Assembly (NCBI GenBank): GCA_013365365.1
Contig: JABVXU010000756.1
Span: 1 to 22,333, forward strand
Direction: 5' to 3'
Source: Cruorifilaria tuberocauda
Taxonomy: Eukaryota; Nematoda; Chromadorea; Rhabditida; Onchocercidae
Length of the DNA: 22,333 nt
Part shown: in pieces, positions 1 to 10,597 of the stretch
Numbering within the stretch: the stretch's first letter is position 1
Layout: each line of letters starts with the position of its first letter
The notes under the pieces: generated by a model
What the model was told of the DNA's origin: nothing
The model's input: only the letters and a program-made list of their open reading frames with translations
Databases searched by the model: none
Made by a program: the position numbers and the translations under genes

Positions 1-221
1 CAGTTTGTAGACATGGAGCTAACAATGTTAATTTGAAGAACAAAGATTTCTTTAACAAAGCTTGTAAAACCACAAGCGTACATTTAGCTTATAATATCAA
101 ATCCAGAACAAAGGATATCGTCATCTTTCATTTCCTCGCTTTTCCAGCGACAACCAGTATTGCTACCAGATAATTACTCATAACCTTTATTTTGCCTGCT
201 CTCTGTTAAATTGTCTTTGAG
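1..221. other. Window edge, likely intron or upstream part of UTP20
   Basis: A plus-strand frame is open from base 3 to about 172 (56 codons), but its peptide does not resemble UTP20 and it has no clear donor. I cannot say whether it is coding. Confidence 0.3.
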
Positions 222-284
222 AAGTGTTTTGCTTCGTTCTCATTATGTCAACGATAAATCTAGAAAAAAACTGAGCGAATTCCA
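222..284 (+). CDS. utp20: Possible upstream exon of the UTP20 gene
   Basis: This short open stretch encodes about 21 residues, including RSHYVNDKSRKK, and ends at a GTAAAA donor after the bases CA. Those two bases join the single G that opens the next exon at 519 to make a Gln codon, so the phase fits exactly. The acceptor would be TTTGAG at 216-221, weaker than the TTTCAG type used elsewhere. I could not match these residues to a specific part of UTP20, so this is a phase-supported guess. The true preceding exon could instead lie outside the window. Confidence 0.35.
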
Positions 285-518
285 GTAAAACATGATATTA
301 GTTGAATGTCTTGTAGCATTTATGAAAAAACTATTTCTCGTCTGTTGTGTGTGCATCTTATTGGAATAAAAATTGAGTGTAAAATCGGGACATTTTCTAT
401 TATAATTCTTCAGCAGCAGTAGATGCCTCATCATTAGCATTAATAACGTGATTATTGAGTATTTGTACTGCTCATTTTTTCGTCAAAAAATCAAAAATCA
501 ATGATCCTGTGATTTCAG

Positions 519-2028
519 GATCATTGTTGCTCTTGTGAGTGCTTTTCACTTTGATGTTTCCGATGCAAAACAACAAAAACCTTTTATAAAGCGGAGAAAA
601 ATGAGCGGCAAGTTAGAAATTCAAGCAAGTAATACACCTGACAATTTGGTAGAAGATGAAATTGAAGAAATCACAATGAAAACTGGCGATACATTAAATG
701 AGTGCGCTTCATCGACAATATATCGGAAGGTTGTTGGATATTTGATACCACGATTGAAAGACTGCGCTACTGGCAAAGTAAACAACTTTCATTTTTAAAT
801 GCATATGATTATTAGTGTATCCAACTAGATAGCAAAGCATGTTAAGTTAGTGGATTATATTGATTAGAATAGAGAAACTGAAATAATTGCACATGGTTGA
901 AGTGATTGATTTTCATAAATAAAGTTTAAATTTAGAAAATAGATGTTGGACATTGAGAGTTTTTGATTTTCATCATTTTTTTCAATTTTTATTCCCGATA
1001 AAAATTTTCATGTTATTACTATGAAGCTTTCAATTTGTTGATAAGAAATTCAGAATAAATTTCAATTTTTTTCTAAGCTATGATTAACTTCAATCGCAGG
1101 GAAGCAAGTTAGCCCTGAAAATATCTGTTATTTATTTTTCATTTTTTATTTTTCACTTTTCAGTATATCTTATTTTAAGTAAAACTTTAGACGGATAAAA
1201 GAGTTGATGTTTATAGGACTTATCATCTCATCGAAAAGCCCAGTCTGGAAAATATTACAAAGAAGATGACGACATACAAAGGGCACCTGTCTCGCTGGCC
1301 ACTGTCAAATTGCTTCAGAAAATGCCGCAAAAAGTTATGGACTATAATTTGCCGGGGTAATTCGCATATTTAATTTTTCAACCCTAAAATTACGGCAGTA
1401 AATGATCAGCTGTAGCAAGTTCGTTTCAGTTTAAGCAGGTAGTTATGTATTATCCATTATATATACTATCCATTTAAAACACTTTTCGTATAGCGAATTT
1501 CGACTGAAAAATGATCTCTTTCTAAATTTCATTAATTCGAGTATTTTATTATTACAGCGTGATAATCAAGAACTGTTCTTTGTTGATGTCACGATCAACT
1601 GACATACGGGAAGCGGCGGGTAAGACTATTATCGAAATTGCTAAAATTTTGGGTCCCAAATATATTCAATTTATAATACGAGAAATGAAGCAAACTATGA
1701 GAAAAGGATATCAGGTACAATTTAGATGTATGAGAGATTTTTTTACTTTCTTCGAATTTTTTAGTATTATATTGCTAGGATCCCTTGAATTTAACCTTCG
1801 CTATTGCGGTAATTTCTTCCATCTAGCTCCTTCTTGTAATTGAATATTTTAAAACAAGTTTTCACAACAATCGAGCATTTTGTACATTATATTGAATTTT
1901 AATCTTATCTTTCACTGTTGGGATAGATGAATGGTTTCATTCGCTTCCCACTTTCCATGTTGGTCTATAGATTCAAAGAAAAGTCAGTCTGAAATATGCA
2001 TTGAATGATGGAACATTTCCAGTATTTT

Positions 2029-2063
<35 letters not shown>

Positions 2064-5000
2064 GAAAGCTATTAGGAAAGTTTGACAAGAATTAACAGGA
2101 GCAGGAAGTTTTGCAGGGAAATTTCTTAATTCGATTGAGGAAAATCTATGCTTCATTTTAGCTTCATGTAATGATTTTCTATGTTCACAAGTTATTGTCA
2201 GCTATGGAGGAGCAACTTTGTGCTGGTGACTTAGATTCATGTTTAATGGATATTGTTGATGTAAGATTTCATCCTAAACTTTTTTGAAAGTGAAGATTAT
2301 TTTTAGTGTTAATAGTTGTTGTTTGGTTAGAATTGCTTTGAAACAATAAAATTCCTGTAGAAAGTTTTCTGATTTTTATAATTAGACTTGAATTTCGGCT
2401 TGTAAAATTGAACTTGAATAATTTCTAAATAATTTAGGTGTGCACTATGGATTTATTTAGTACTGCAGCTGAAGAAAAAACCGTATCTGGCTTTACCAAA
2501 GATGTACCGGAAGCAAAAATACAGCGAGCGTATGAGACGTACAGATTACTTGGCCGATATATAAGCTCTCAGTATCTTGGCAGTGTTCTAATGGTTTTGA
2601 AAAAAGTCTGTAATTTTTCGATCAAATTTGTGAAAGTTTAAAAAATATTATTCTGTTTCTAAAAACTGCAATCAATGAAATGTTATCCTCGTTTGTTCTT
2701 TTGATATGGAAGTTGGACTTTTTCATTTCTTTTTGGTAATGCACTTTTTCATATTATTTTTGCTATTTAGTCATGTGTACATATTTTAGGCCATAGAATC
2801 TTCACCAGATGCAAAAACGGTACGAAAGATAAGTCGTTTGTTGTGGCAGTATTCACTGGGAATATCGATTAATAAAGGGATTGAACCTGAAGTGGCACTG
2901 GTATTCGCATATCAACTTTTAAATGATCAAATAGCAGAACTTCTCAAGGAGACCAAAGACGGTGTTCAACAAGATGCGCAGCAAGCAAAGGAAGGAAAAC
3001 GTCCAGAAAGTTGCTTGGTTTTGGAAAAAGAACCCAATCGGTTATTTATTTTTATATTAAGAAACATATTGAAGTCAAGTATTCAAAAGTAACTTTAAGC
3101 TAATCTGGTGTTAGCACCAGAAATTGCGAAATTATCATATAAATAGAAAATATATCTTTTTTCAGGAATATTATAATAATATTTAAAAACTCGTGGTAGC
3201 CATTTAACCTAAAAGGTTTGCAGTCTAAAAGTATTAAAAAAAGAGTATAGATATGTAGAAAAATTATGTGCGAGCGAGAGAGTTAATTTTCTCAAGGAAG
3301 ATCGTTTTCGATTATTTTAATCGAAAACTGAAGTTTACGATTTTTTTTGTTTAATATTTCGTAGTGTGAAGTCACATTCAGGTAATTTCAGTGTAGGAGT
3401 GATTGTCAAAGTATCCATGAAGAGCAGAATGCACATTTTTGTTGAATTTGGCCTTTCTGTACTGTATTTGGTGTTAAAAAAAAAGGTTTTTGATGTTGAA
3501 TCTAATAATGACGTTGCACGATTGGATCCATTTGTCGATATTATTTTTCAGTGCTTAAAACTGAAATATGATAAGGTGAAGTCATTAAGGCTTAATTTTT
3601 ATAAATTCACTGTCCGTGAATTTTTTACTGATAAAGGCATAAGGAATATTTAAACATTTTGACTATTTATCGAACGTTAAATAATATATGAAGTTAATAT
3701 TTGTGGTTGAAATTGTACTTATTTAATTTGATTTTCAACTAATTTAGGTTCTTGTGCATTCCCTGCAATGCTTCCTGATATTGCTTAGATTCCCTCTTCC
3801 TTCACTAAAATCAATTATGGCTCAATTTCTGAACCGTTTATTCATTTTATTAGTTGATTACACAACTTTTAATGCAGTTGGCAACACCCAAGAGTATGCC
3901 CGAAGATCTGTGGAAGTTTCCCATCTCGTGTTCAAGGTAGATTTTCTTCTCGCAGATCTTAAGCAGCACTTAATTTAGCTAAAAATTAATATATAAGTGT
4001 TTATAAACAATAGTTACCGAAAACCTCAGGAAAACTTCAAGCTCTTTCTTTTTAAATTTTTTCAATTTCTAATTAGAATTTCTTTTTGGATTTCGGGATA
4101 ACTTTTGCAGGCTATTACACAATTAATAAAAGATGCCCCTTCTCTTGTGCTTACATCGAAACGCTTGCAATTATTGATGACCTATGTTGAAACCGATATT
4201 GTTGATAGTCAAAAGCAGGCAGTAGCGTTCCCACTCATCAAAGCAATCATTATCCGAAAATTTCAGGATCCAAAAGTTAGTTTGCTTGAGCATGAAATTA
4301 TTGTGTGGGGAATTTTAATCTTGTAGAAAGTAGAATTTCTGCGTACGACATCGGAAAATTAATAATCGCATGAAAAAAAATCAGAAATACTGAAATCTTC
4401 TGCAGTTATTTTCCAACATTTTAAAATAGTTTGGAGCCTCAATTACCTTCATTATGCTTTGATTAGACTTCTTTAGTTTTTCTTAGGTTAATATGGGTTT
4501 TTAGATCATCGAGATCATCCAGTATCTCGCAGAAACTGCTATTATATCAGAAGTTTCGCATATTCGAGAGCAGTGCCGACAGGTTGGCTTTGATTGAATT
4601 TCTCATCAAATAAAGAATTTAATTTCGCAATGAGCAACAGCAACTAGTGATTATAGATGCCAGGAGCTCATTTTGATCCAAATTAAAAAAGTTCTCACTA
4701 ATTTAAGATGATGGAGAATTTAAGGTTTAAGATTATGTCGTCGTGTTAATATATTAGTGCACCGAAAGGAATTTGGAAATTAAATAAATTCATTAAAAAA
4801 ATCTGAAAATAAAATATGATAGATACTTTATTTGTATGGCTAGCATTGCTTTGAATTTTTTATCTTGCTTTTATTGGAGTGTAGTTCCGCAGTGTCTTCT
4901 CACCAATTCTTGTGACCATTACTAATCTCAATTTATTAAAACAGCTCACTTTTCATATCGAAACAAATTTTTATGCTCTGTTGCTTTCGCAATTTCAATA

Positions 5001-7706
5001 GTTCCATTTATTTACATGAATTTTCACATGAAAGTATTGTTTGTTTTCTTGATGGTTGTCATTTAATAGGAAATTAACTTATTTTAATCTACGCTGTATT
5101 GCAAAATTATATTTACTGATGAATTTACTAATCTTTATATGAACCAAACTGTTAACGATAGTTATGATTATGGGATATGAATTTATTGTGAAATAGCTTT
5201 TTATTATTTATAAAAGTACAATATTTAGTGAGTTTCTTATGATACAAGTAGTATAGATAAATGCTGGATGTTTATTTTTTAAAAAAATCCATTTCTGAGA
5301 ATTGAATTATGTTCAGGTGCTAGCCTTATTTGTTGGCAATCATCCGCAATGCAAAAAGCCGTCGAAATATGTTGAATTCTTCTTAGAACAGCTTGATTAC
5401 CAGCATGAAGATGGCAGAAGATCAGCGGTTGAAATGCTGAATATATTTTTCGAGAAGCTTACAGTGGTTTGTCTATCATTTTTGTATTTCAGTATCGATT
5501 CACTTTTAGACTTTGTTATTGGATAGCAGTATCATTTATAATTGCTTATTCAAAGTTAATCTATTCCTATGTGCCGTAATTTTTAAATAAATCGGTCGAT
5601 AGAATCAATTCTATTCACTGCTTTCTAGCATTGTGCTCTAAAAATCTTTAATTATATGCATATTAATATTTAATTGCAGGAAACTAATGATCATTGTGCT
5701 TTATTAGCCTTTGTTAAACTAGCAGCCCGATTAATAAACGATGAAAGTACGGAATGCCGTCAGATGGTTATGTTGGCTATACAGAAATTGATAGTATCTG
5801 TATCGGAATCTAGACGAAATGATCTCTATTTGGCAACAAGGGATTGGTTGGGAAGTAAAAAAGTTAGTTTACTCAGACAATTATTATAAAAATGAGTGGA
5901 AATTTCGTTTTATTAATGGTGTAATTGAAAATAGTGACCAAAAATAATACTTCGCATGTGTTATTTTCAGGAAGTACATATTTGTATCGCTACACAAACA
6001 CTAGTAATATTTAATAAGTTGGGAGGCGAAAATTTTGGAAATACTCTCCGAGAATTGTTACCTATCCTGTCAAAAATTGTGCGTGCTGACATTTTATATT
6101 CATATTCTGAAGAAAGTATTGGCATTATCATTGATAGTCTTAATTTGTTAATGAGTGAACGCAAAAACCAAACGATACACTTTGCTGAAGAAGGATTATT
6201 GGATTCTATTTTGAGTAAGTATTTATGAATTTAATCAGTTGTATTTGGTAAATAAATTAAGCATGGCGATAAGAGAAGTATGGGAGGGGATAAAAATCCG
6301 AGATCCGAAAGACTAAAATTAGAATTTAGGTTTTTAAGGGAAGTAGAAAAATGTCATGAATTGGGCTCCGCCCATTTTGTATTTGCTGTTATGGAGATTT
6401 GTAAGTTCCAACTTTGTTTCTGTTTCAGCTATTATTAATATAAGACGTGCACTTGGACTAATTATTTTTTAGAAGAAATGGGTCCGTTGGCGCGGTGTTG
6501 TAAATCACCCACTGTTCAGTTATATGCAGCTCGATTTCTTGGTTCATTGTTTTCCATTTTTAATAAAGAATACATGTTGTCACGGAGCGATCCATCTTCT
6601 CGGGAGTTCACGCAGTGGACACTGGCACAAATGAAAACTTACGGACTAACCAGCGAACTAGCTGATCAAGTTGAATTTATGAAAGCTCAAATATATTTCT
6701 ATAAATAATCTATTCATCACTTGTCTATTTTATAGCACCAGCTAGTTCCCACTAATAGCATTTGCAATTTCGACATTTTGTTTATGTTCTTCTTTCAGAT
6801 AGCGAAGAACTTGGTGTATCTTTTTGACGCAATTTCATATTCAGATGAAGATCTTTTTTGGCTTTGTCATAGACTGAGTGTGTTGTGTAACTTTGAGTTA
6901 GTCAAGTTGCCTGCTGAAACTATTCGAGTGAGCCGTTTCTCTTATCGTATTGCTTACTGCAGTTTTTTTTTGCCAATTGTGAAAAGATTTTCAGCTGTTG
7001 ATCTTCATCATCTTTTCCATCTTCAAATTTACTCATTTATTGATGGATTGATATAGTTTCTCTTTCATAACTTCACTTTGTAGAGAATCAATGTTTTCAA
7101 AGTGATAGCAGTTATTATCATGAAAATTGATCTTAACCGAATTGATATTGTGGTAAAGTCATTATTGCCGTCTGTCTATCGTGAAATGCAAGGCAAATCA
7201 ACACAAAGTATACTTTTTGAACTATTAAAAAAGACATATGTTGCTACATACTTGCTTAATATTTAAAATTAATTCTGAAGTACCATTATACCGGATACAT
7301 CAGTTTATATTATTATCATCTATTCCAGACGCCGAAATATTACAAAAGATCGCGTTAGAAGTGGTGGAAACAATAAAAGGAAGAATTGGTGATGAGGAAT
7401 TTACAAAACGGATAGCTGACTGCAATAAATTGTTCGCTTCCAAAGCTGAAGGAAGGAAACGAAAACAAAAGGTTTTACTTATTGTTAGAAAAATGAATCT
7501 TTTACTATTCTCTTCCAAAATTGCTAACGTTGTTTATTCCCAAACAAGAATTAGTTGTTAAGGTTTGTATTATTGTTTTTAATTCATCTACATTTATTTA
7601 AAATTTGAAGGAGGAAGCTATTTTGGATCCGGCTAGTGCAGCACGGAAAAAAATTCGAAAGAATAAAATGAAACAAAGGATTAAAAAAAGACGAAGGGCC
7701 GAGTGA
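519..7706 (+). CDS. utp20: UTP20, small-subunit processome component 20, C-terminal part (18 exons)
   Basis: UTP20 is a very large HEAT/armadillo-repeat scaffold of the U3 snoRNP/SSU processome, acting in the nucleolus in pre-18S rRNA processing. Exons: 519-777, 1217-1356, 1558-1714, 2162-2260, 2438-2605, 2790-3040, 3392-3575, 3748-3936, 4111-4275, 4505-4582, 5317-5466, 5680-5862, 5971-6214, 6473-6669, 6799-6927, 7084-7207, 7329-7471, 7611-7706 (stop TGA). All phases agree and give about 985 residues, roughly the last third of the 2,700-2,800-residue family proteins. The family is recognised from SAFHFDV (exon 1), VKLLQKMP, KYIQF...KGYQ, RMHIFVEFGL, LQCFLILLRFPLPS, QLDYQHEDGRRS and the basic tail KKIRKNKMKQRIKKRRRAE. 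The alpha-helical, leucine-rich pattern suits HEAT repeats. Several donors are weak (GTCTGT at 2606, GTTATT at 3041, GTTTGT at 5467, GTTGAA at 6670) but each preserves frame and family resemblance. The N-terminal two thirds lie upstream of the window. Confidence 0.9.
2033..2060. repeat. (AT)14 microsatellite in a UTP20 intron
   Basis: Twenty-eight bases of uninterrupted AT dinucleotide sit in the intron between the exons ending at 1714 and starting at 2162. The tract is likely length-variable and has no coding role. Confidence 0.95.
4583..5316 (+). other. Largest UTP20 intron (734 bases)
   Basis: All other introns seen in this gene are about 450 bases or less. This one is AT-rich, starts GTTGGC and ends TATGTTCAG. 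No open frame, repeat or convincing RNA gene was found in it on either strand. Confidence 0.7.
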
Positions 7707-7812
7707 ATATAATTTGATGTTTATTGCTTCATCCGTTATTGATTAAATTTTGTTAGCTTTGCTAGTCTTTTTTGTGTATTTACATTCTTTATATCAGTAT
7801 TAGTTAGTTTGC

Positions 7813-7818
7813 AATAAA
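7813..7818 (+). promoter_or_regulatory. Poly(A) signal of UTP20
   Basis: A canonical AATAAA lies 107 bases after the UTP20 stop codon on the same strand, in AT-rich sequence with no further exon signals. It is the first such hexamer downstream of the stop. Confidence 0.65.
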
Positions 7819-9381
7819 ATTAGATATGATCAATCAATAACAAAGAAAAGGTTATAAGTTCAGTTAAGTTTTGGATCTGAAACATTTAAAATACGAAGTT
7901 TTTGTGGAAAAATGCGTTTTGGTCTGTCATCCCCCTTAACTTATTCTATCGTTTTTTAATTGGTAGCTTATATCGCTTACAATAAGGTATACGACGAGTA
8001 ATTAATGATCCGTTCATACTTATACACTGTTATATGTGGGAATAATTATGTTATCGGTATAATCAATCGTATCAAGAGATACCAAGTGAAAAGAAAGGTA
8101 TAAAAGTGGACAGTTAGTGAATGCGGAAGCAGCCGATGTGATTAGAATTGAAAGAAGGTATTGGGAATGAACGAAAGAGTTAGAAAAGTCTTCCTGATGA
8201 TCATATTTTGACGGATGATAATGGATGATATAGTGATAGTATAAAGATATTGATAGCAGGAAAAGCAAAAAGGAAGTGATAGTGGGTAAGGTATTTTTGT
8301 TTTTCATAAAAAAGACAATCTGCTTTGACCGACTATCTCAGTCATCCCAAGAATGTGGTACCACTGCATTTACTTATCATTATTATTATTGTTGTAATTA
8401 GCAGTACTAAGAGAAATGATGATAATGAATTGATCCAGAATGAACGATATAACAGAGGAATTTGAAGTTGAATGTGAACGTCATAGATGAGATTTCTTCG
8501 TGAACTGAGAGCTGTGGAATTCAGCCTCGAATAGGAACAAAACAGCGCAGAAAAGCAAACTATTTCTTGAAATCTTTTTTTTTCGGTCAGATCTTAGAAA
8601 TCAGTGAGGGACGGCATGAGTGCAGCCTGAGTATATGACAACTGCCAAACTGTCCATTTATTCGAGCACACATGGAACCCTCAAAGTTGCAGTGCTTTTT
8701 GTCTAATTTTATGGTTTGGAAAGAGGAAAACCCAAGCTACCGTTTCAAGTGATTTGTCAAATTATCACGTTCCATCCATTATTCTCACTGATCAAAAGCT
8801 ACGTTGTTCAACTTATGGGGAAAAGACAGCATCCATCATTATTCGGGAAAACGGAGCGATTTGAAAGATCACGTTATAACAGACTGTTAGGTTGATAATT
8901 AAATTAAATGTATTCAAGCTAAAATTAATCGGTAAAATTGCAAAGCATGATGTCATAGTTGGCAGCTCATTAAATCTATATTTAATAAGCAATTCTTGGA
9001 ATGGAATAATAGGTGAACTAATTCTGGAACAGTGTTGCAGGATATGAAGAAGGCAATATGCTGTTCCAGTAATTTAACTACTGCATTCGGCTATGAAAAC
9101 ACTTCAAACGATCTGATCTGCCAATAAATCAAAAAGTTAATTTGATAGCGTTATTACTGCAGCCATGTGGAAATATTAAAGCTTTGATAGTTAGCATACT
9201 ATACAACAAGTGATACAGCAATAAGATTACTATCCATGGAGCTAAACGATGAGGTCACAAACAAAAAGGTCAGGGATGGAAATAAGACTAAGTAGGGGAG
9301 GATTTTGAGATAATACACAACATTTAAGCCAATTACATGAATCCTGAATTCTGAAAAAATGAGAAGAGATCTGAATAGTAA
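7819..9381. other. Gene-free stretch between convergent genes
   Basis: No frame with splice-consistent exons or recognisable protein was found on either strand between the end of UTP20 (plus) and the stop codon of the Reeler/nitrobindin gene (minus). It should contain the 3' UTRs of both. No AATAAA was seen close to the minus-strand stop. A TTTATT near 8657 is the nearest clear one I noticed, and it is about 720 bases away. Confidence 0.6.
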
Positions 9382-10597
9382 TCACAAGTATTCAATATTA
9401 ACAATTTTGTCGTACCGTTTGCTGACACTCCGATTTCTTCCATCTGCCTCTTTCTTTGTCAAACTTTGTACCAGCCTTTTATCATTCCTTGAGAATGTCC
9501 GGCGTAACTGAAGAAAGATTAGATGATCTTCTATCTCAATCAGTCAAACACATTTTCTCTTCAACTACCCAAGAAGGTGCACTTTTGTGTGACTTTCTAC
9601 TTCTTACTTGTCAGTTTGATCACAACCTCATAATCTTGAAATAGACATTTTTAAACTTATTTGTTACCTCCAATGGCAAATTGTTGGCTGTATGTGATAA
9701 CATAGAGCGATACGTGGGAGTGAAATGAACACTGTCCGAACGCACTTCACCTTCCTCTATCATTATTTGACCTGAAATCAGGATTTGGGTACAACAAAAT
9801 CTCGCCCATAATTATAATGTAGGTGGAAAGTTCCAGAGGATCAATGCCTCATTTCAGTGTCTATCTTCGTAAATATAGAATTTTAAAATTAAAAAATGTG
9901 ATACTGATGTTAGCGTTGGAGAAGAGAGTGGAGGAATAATCACGTGGTTTGAAAGAGTCGAATTTGTTTCTTACCGAGATTACTTGCTGTAATAAGTGCT
10001 GCCAGAGGTTTACCATCCGGATTCGGACCAACTGTGAGGAAACCGTAATGAATATGCTGATCAGTAGTGTCGTTTTTGTTTATTGCTATCGATCTGAAAA
10101 AATGCTACATTGTTTTATGGAAATAATCATGTTGGAAAGCAATTAATAATTCTTATTTAAAGGGTTTGTCATTTTAGTAGAATAATTTCTAATAATTCTT
10201 ATATTTTAGATAAATTAAAGTTAAGGAGATTAGATTAAGCCACCAAGCAAGTTATGTGGTAATGAACCAATCTTATGTTAACATACGTGAAATTAATACT
10301 CGGCTTGCCAAACACGAGTACATCGGCAACTGTGACTGCAAGAATTTCCGTATAGGACATCCCCTCGAAGTCCGTCACATAGTCTACAGTGCGCGAACGT
10401 GTACCTAAATGGAAGCAACTCGCTGCATTCATCCATTTGAAATTTAAAATGAAATGACCGTCTGGAGAATTCGTACCAATAACGCCAGTACCTGTACTCC
10501 CAAATCACTTATCACTTACCATTTACTTCAGCTTTCCATATACCGATCATCCAAGCTAATGGGAGTAAAATTGGAGCAAGCGGTTTCCTTGTTCTCA
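9382..10597 (-). other. Nitrobindin/THAP4-type beta-barrel domain (exons 11-15)
   Basis: The spliced exons show the family landmarks in order: PLAWMIGIWKAE near the start, FEGMSYTEIL, FGKPSINFTS, HIHYGFL, ALITASNLGQIMIEEGEV, then FSRNDKRLVQSL and a short tail ending in RYDK. These match the GTW, F-Y-E, VGQP-LNF, GFL, A-N-G-EEG and final-strand motifs of nitrobindins, ten-stranded barrels that bind heme and act on nitric oxide or peroxynitrite. The family's heme-ligating His near the C-terminus, five residues before the conserved Tyr, is Ser here. Heme binding is therefore doubtful, and lipid or other ligand binding is possible. Confidence 0.8.

Noticed and set aside
4705..4810. C-box-like (ATGATGG) and D-box-like (CTGA) signals in the large UTP20 intron as a snoRNA
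   Set aside because: The boxes are imperfect and no convincing terminal stem or C'/D' pair was found. Host genes for ribosome biogenesis do often carry snoRNAs, but the sequence here does not support one.
8020..8307. Minus-strand frame of 95 codons with a hydrophobic start resembling a signal peptide
   Set aside because: It is rich in Ser, Tyr, His and Ile from AT-rich sequence, has no family resemblance, and lies in the 3' intergenic stretch without splice partners.
10405..10480. Upstream extension of the barrel frame (NSPDGHFILNFKW) as part of exon 12
   Set aside because: Including it would put about 27 extra residues between the GIWKAE and FEGMSYTE motifs. The strong acceptor TTCCATTTAG at 10405 gives the family spacing.
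10293..10508. Minus-strand Cys-rich frame (DEC...CRLC...CSHSCRC) that could pass for an EGF-like piece
   Set aside because: It is the shadow of the barrel exon at 10287-10404. The other frame matches nitrobindin and splices in phase with its neighbours.
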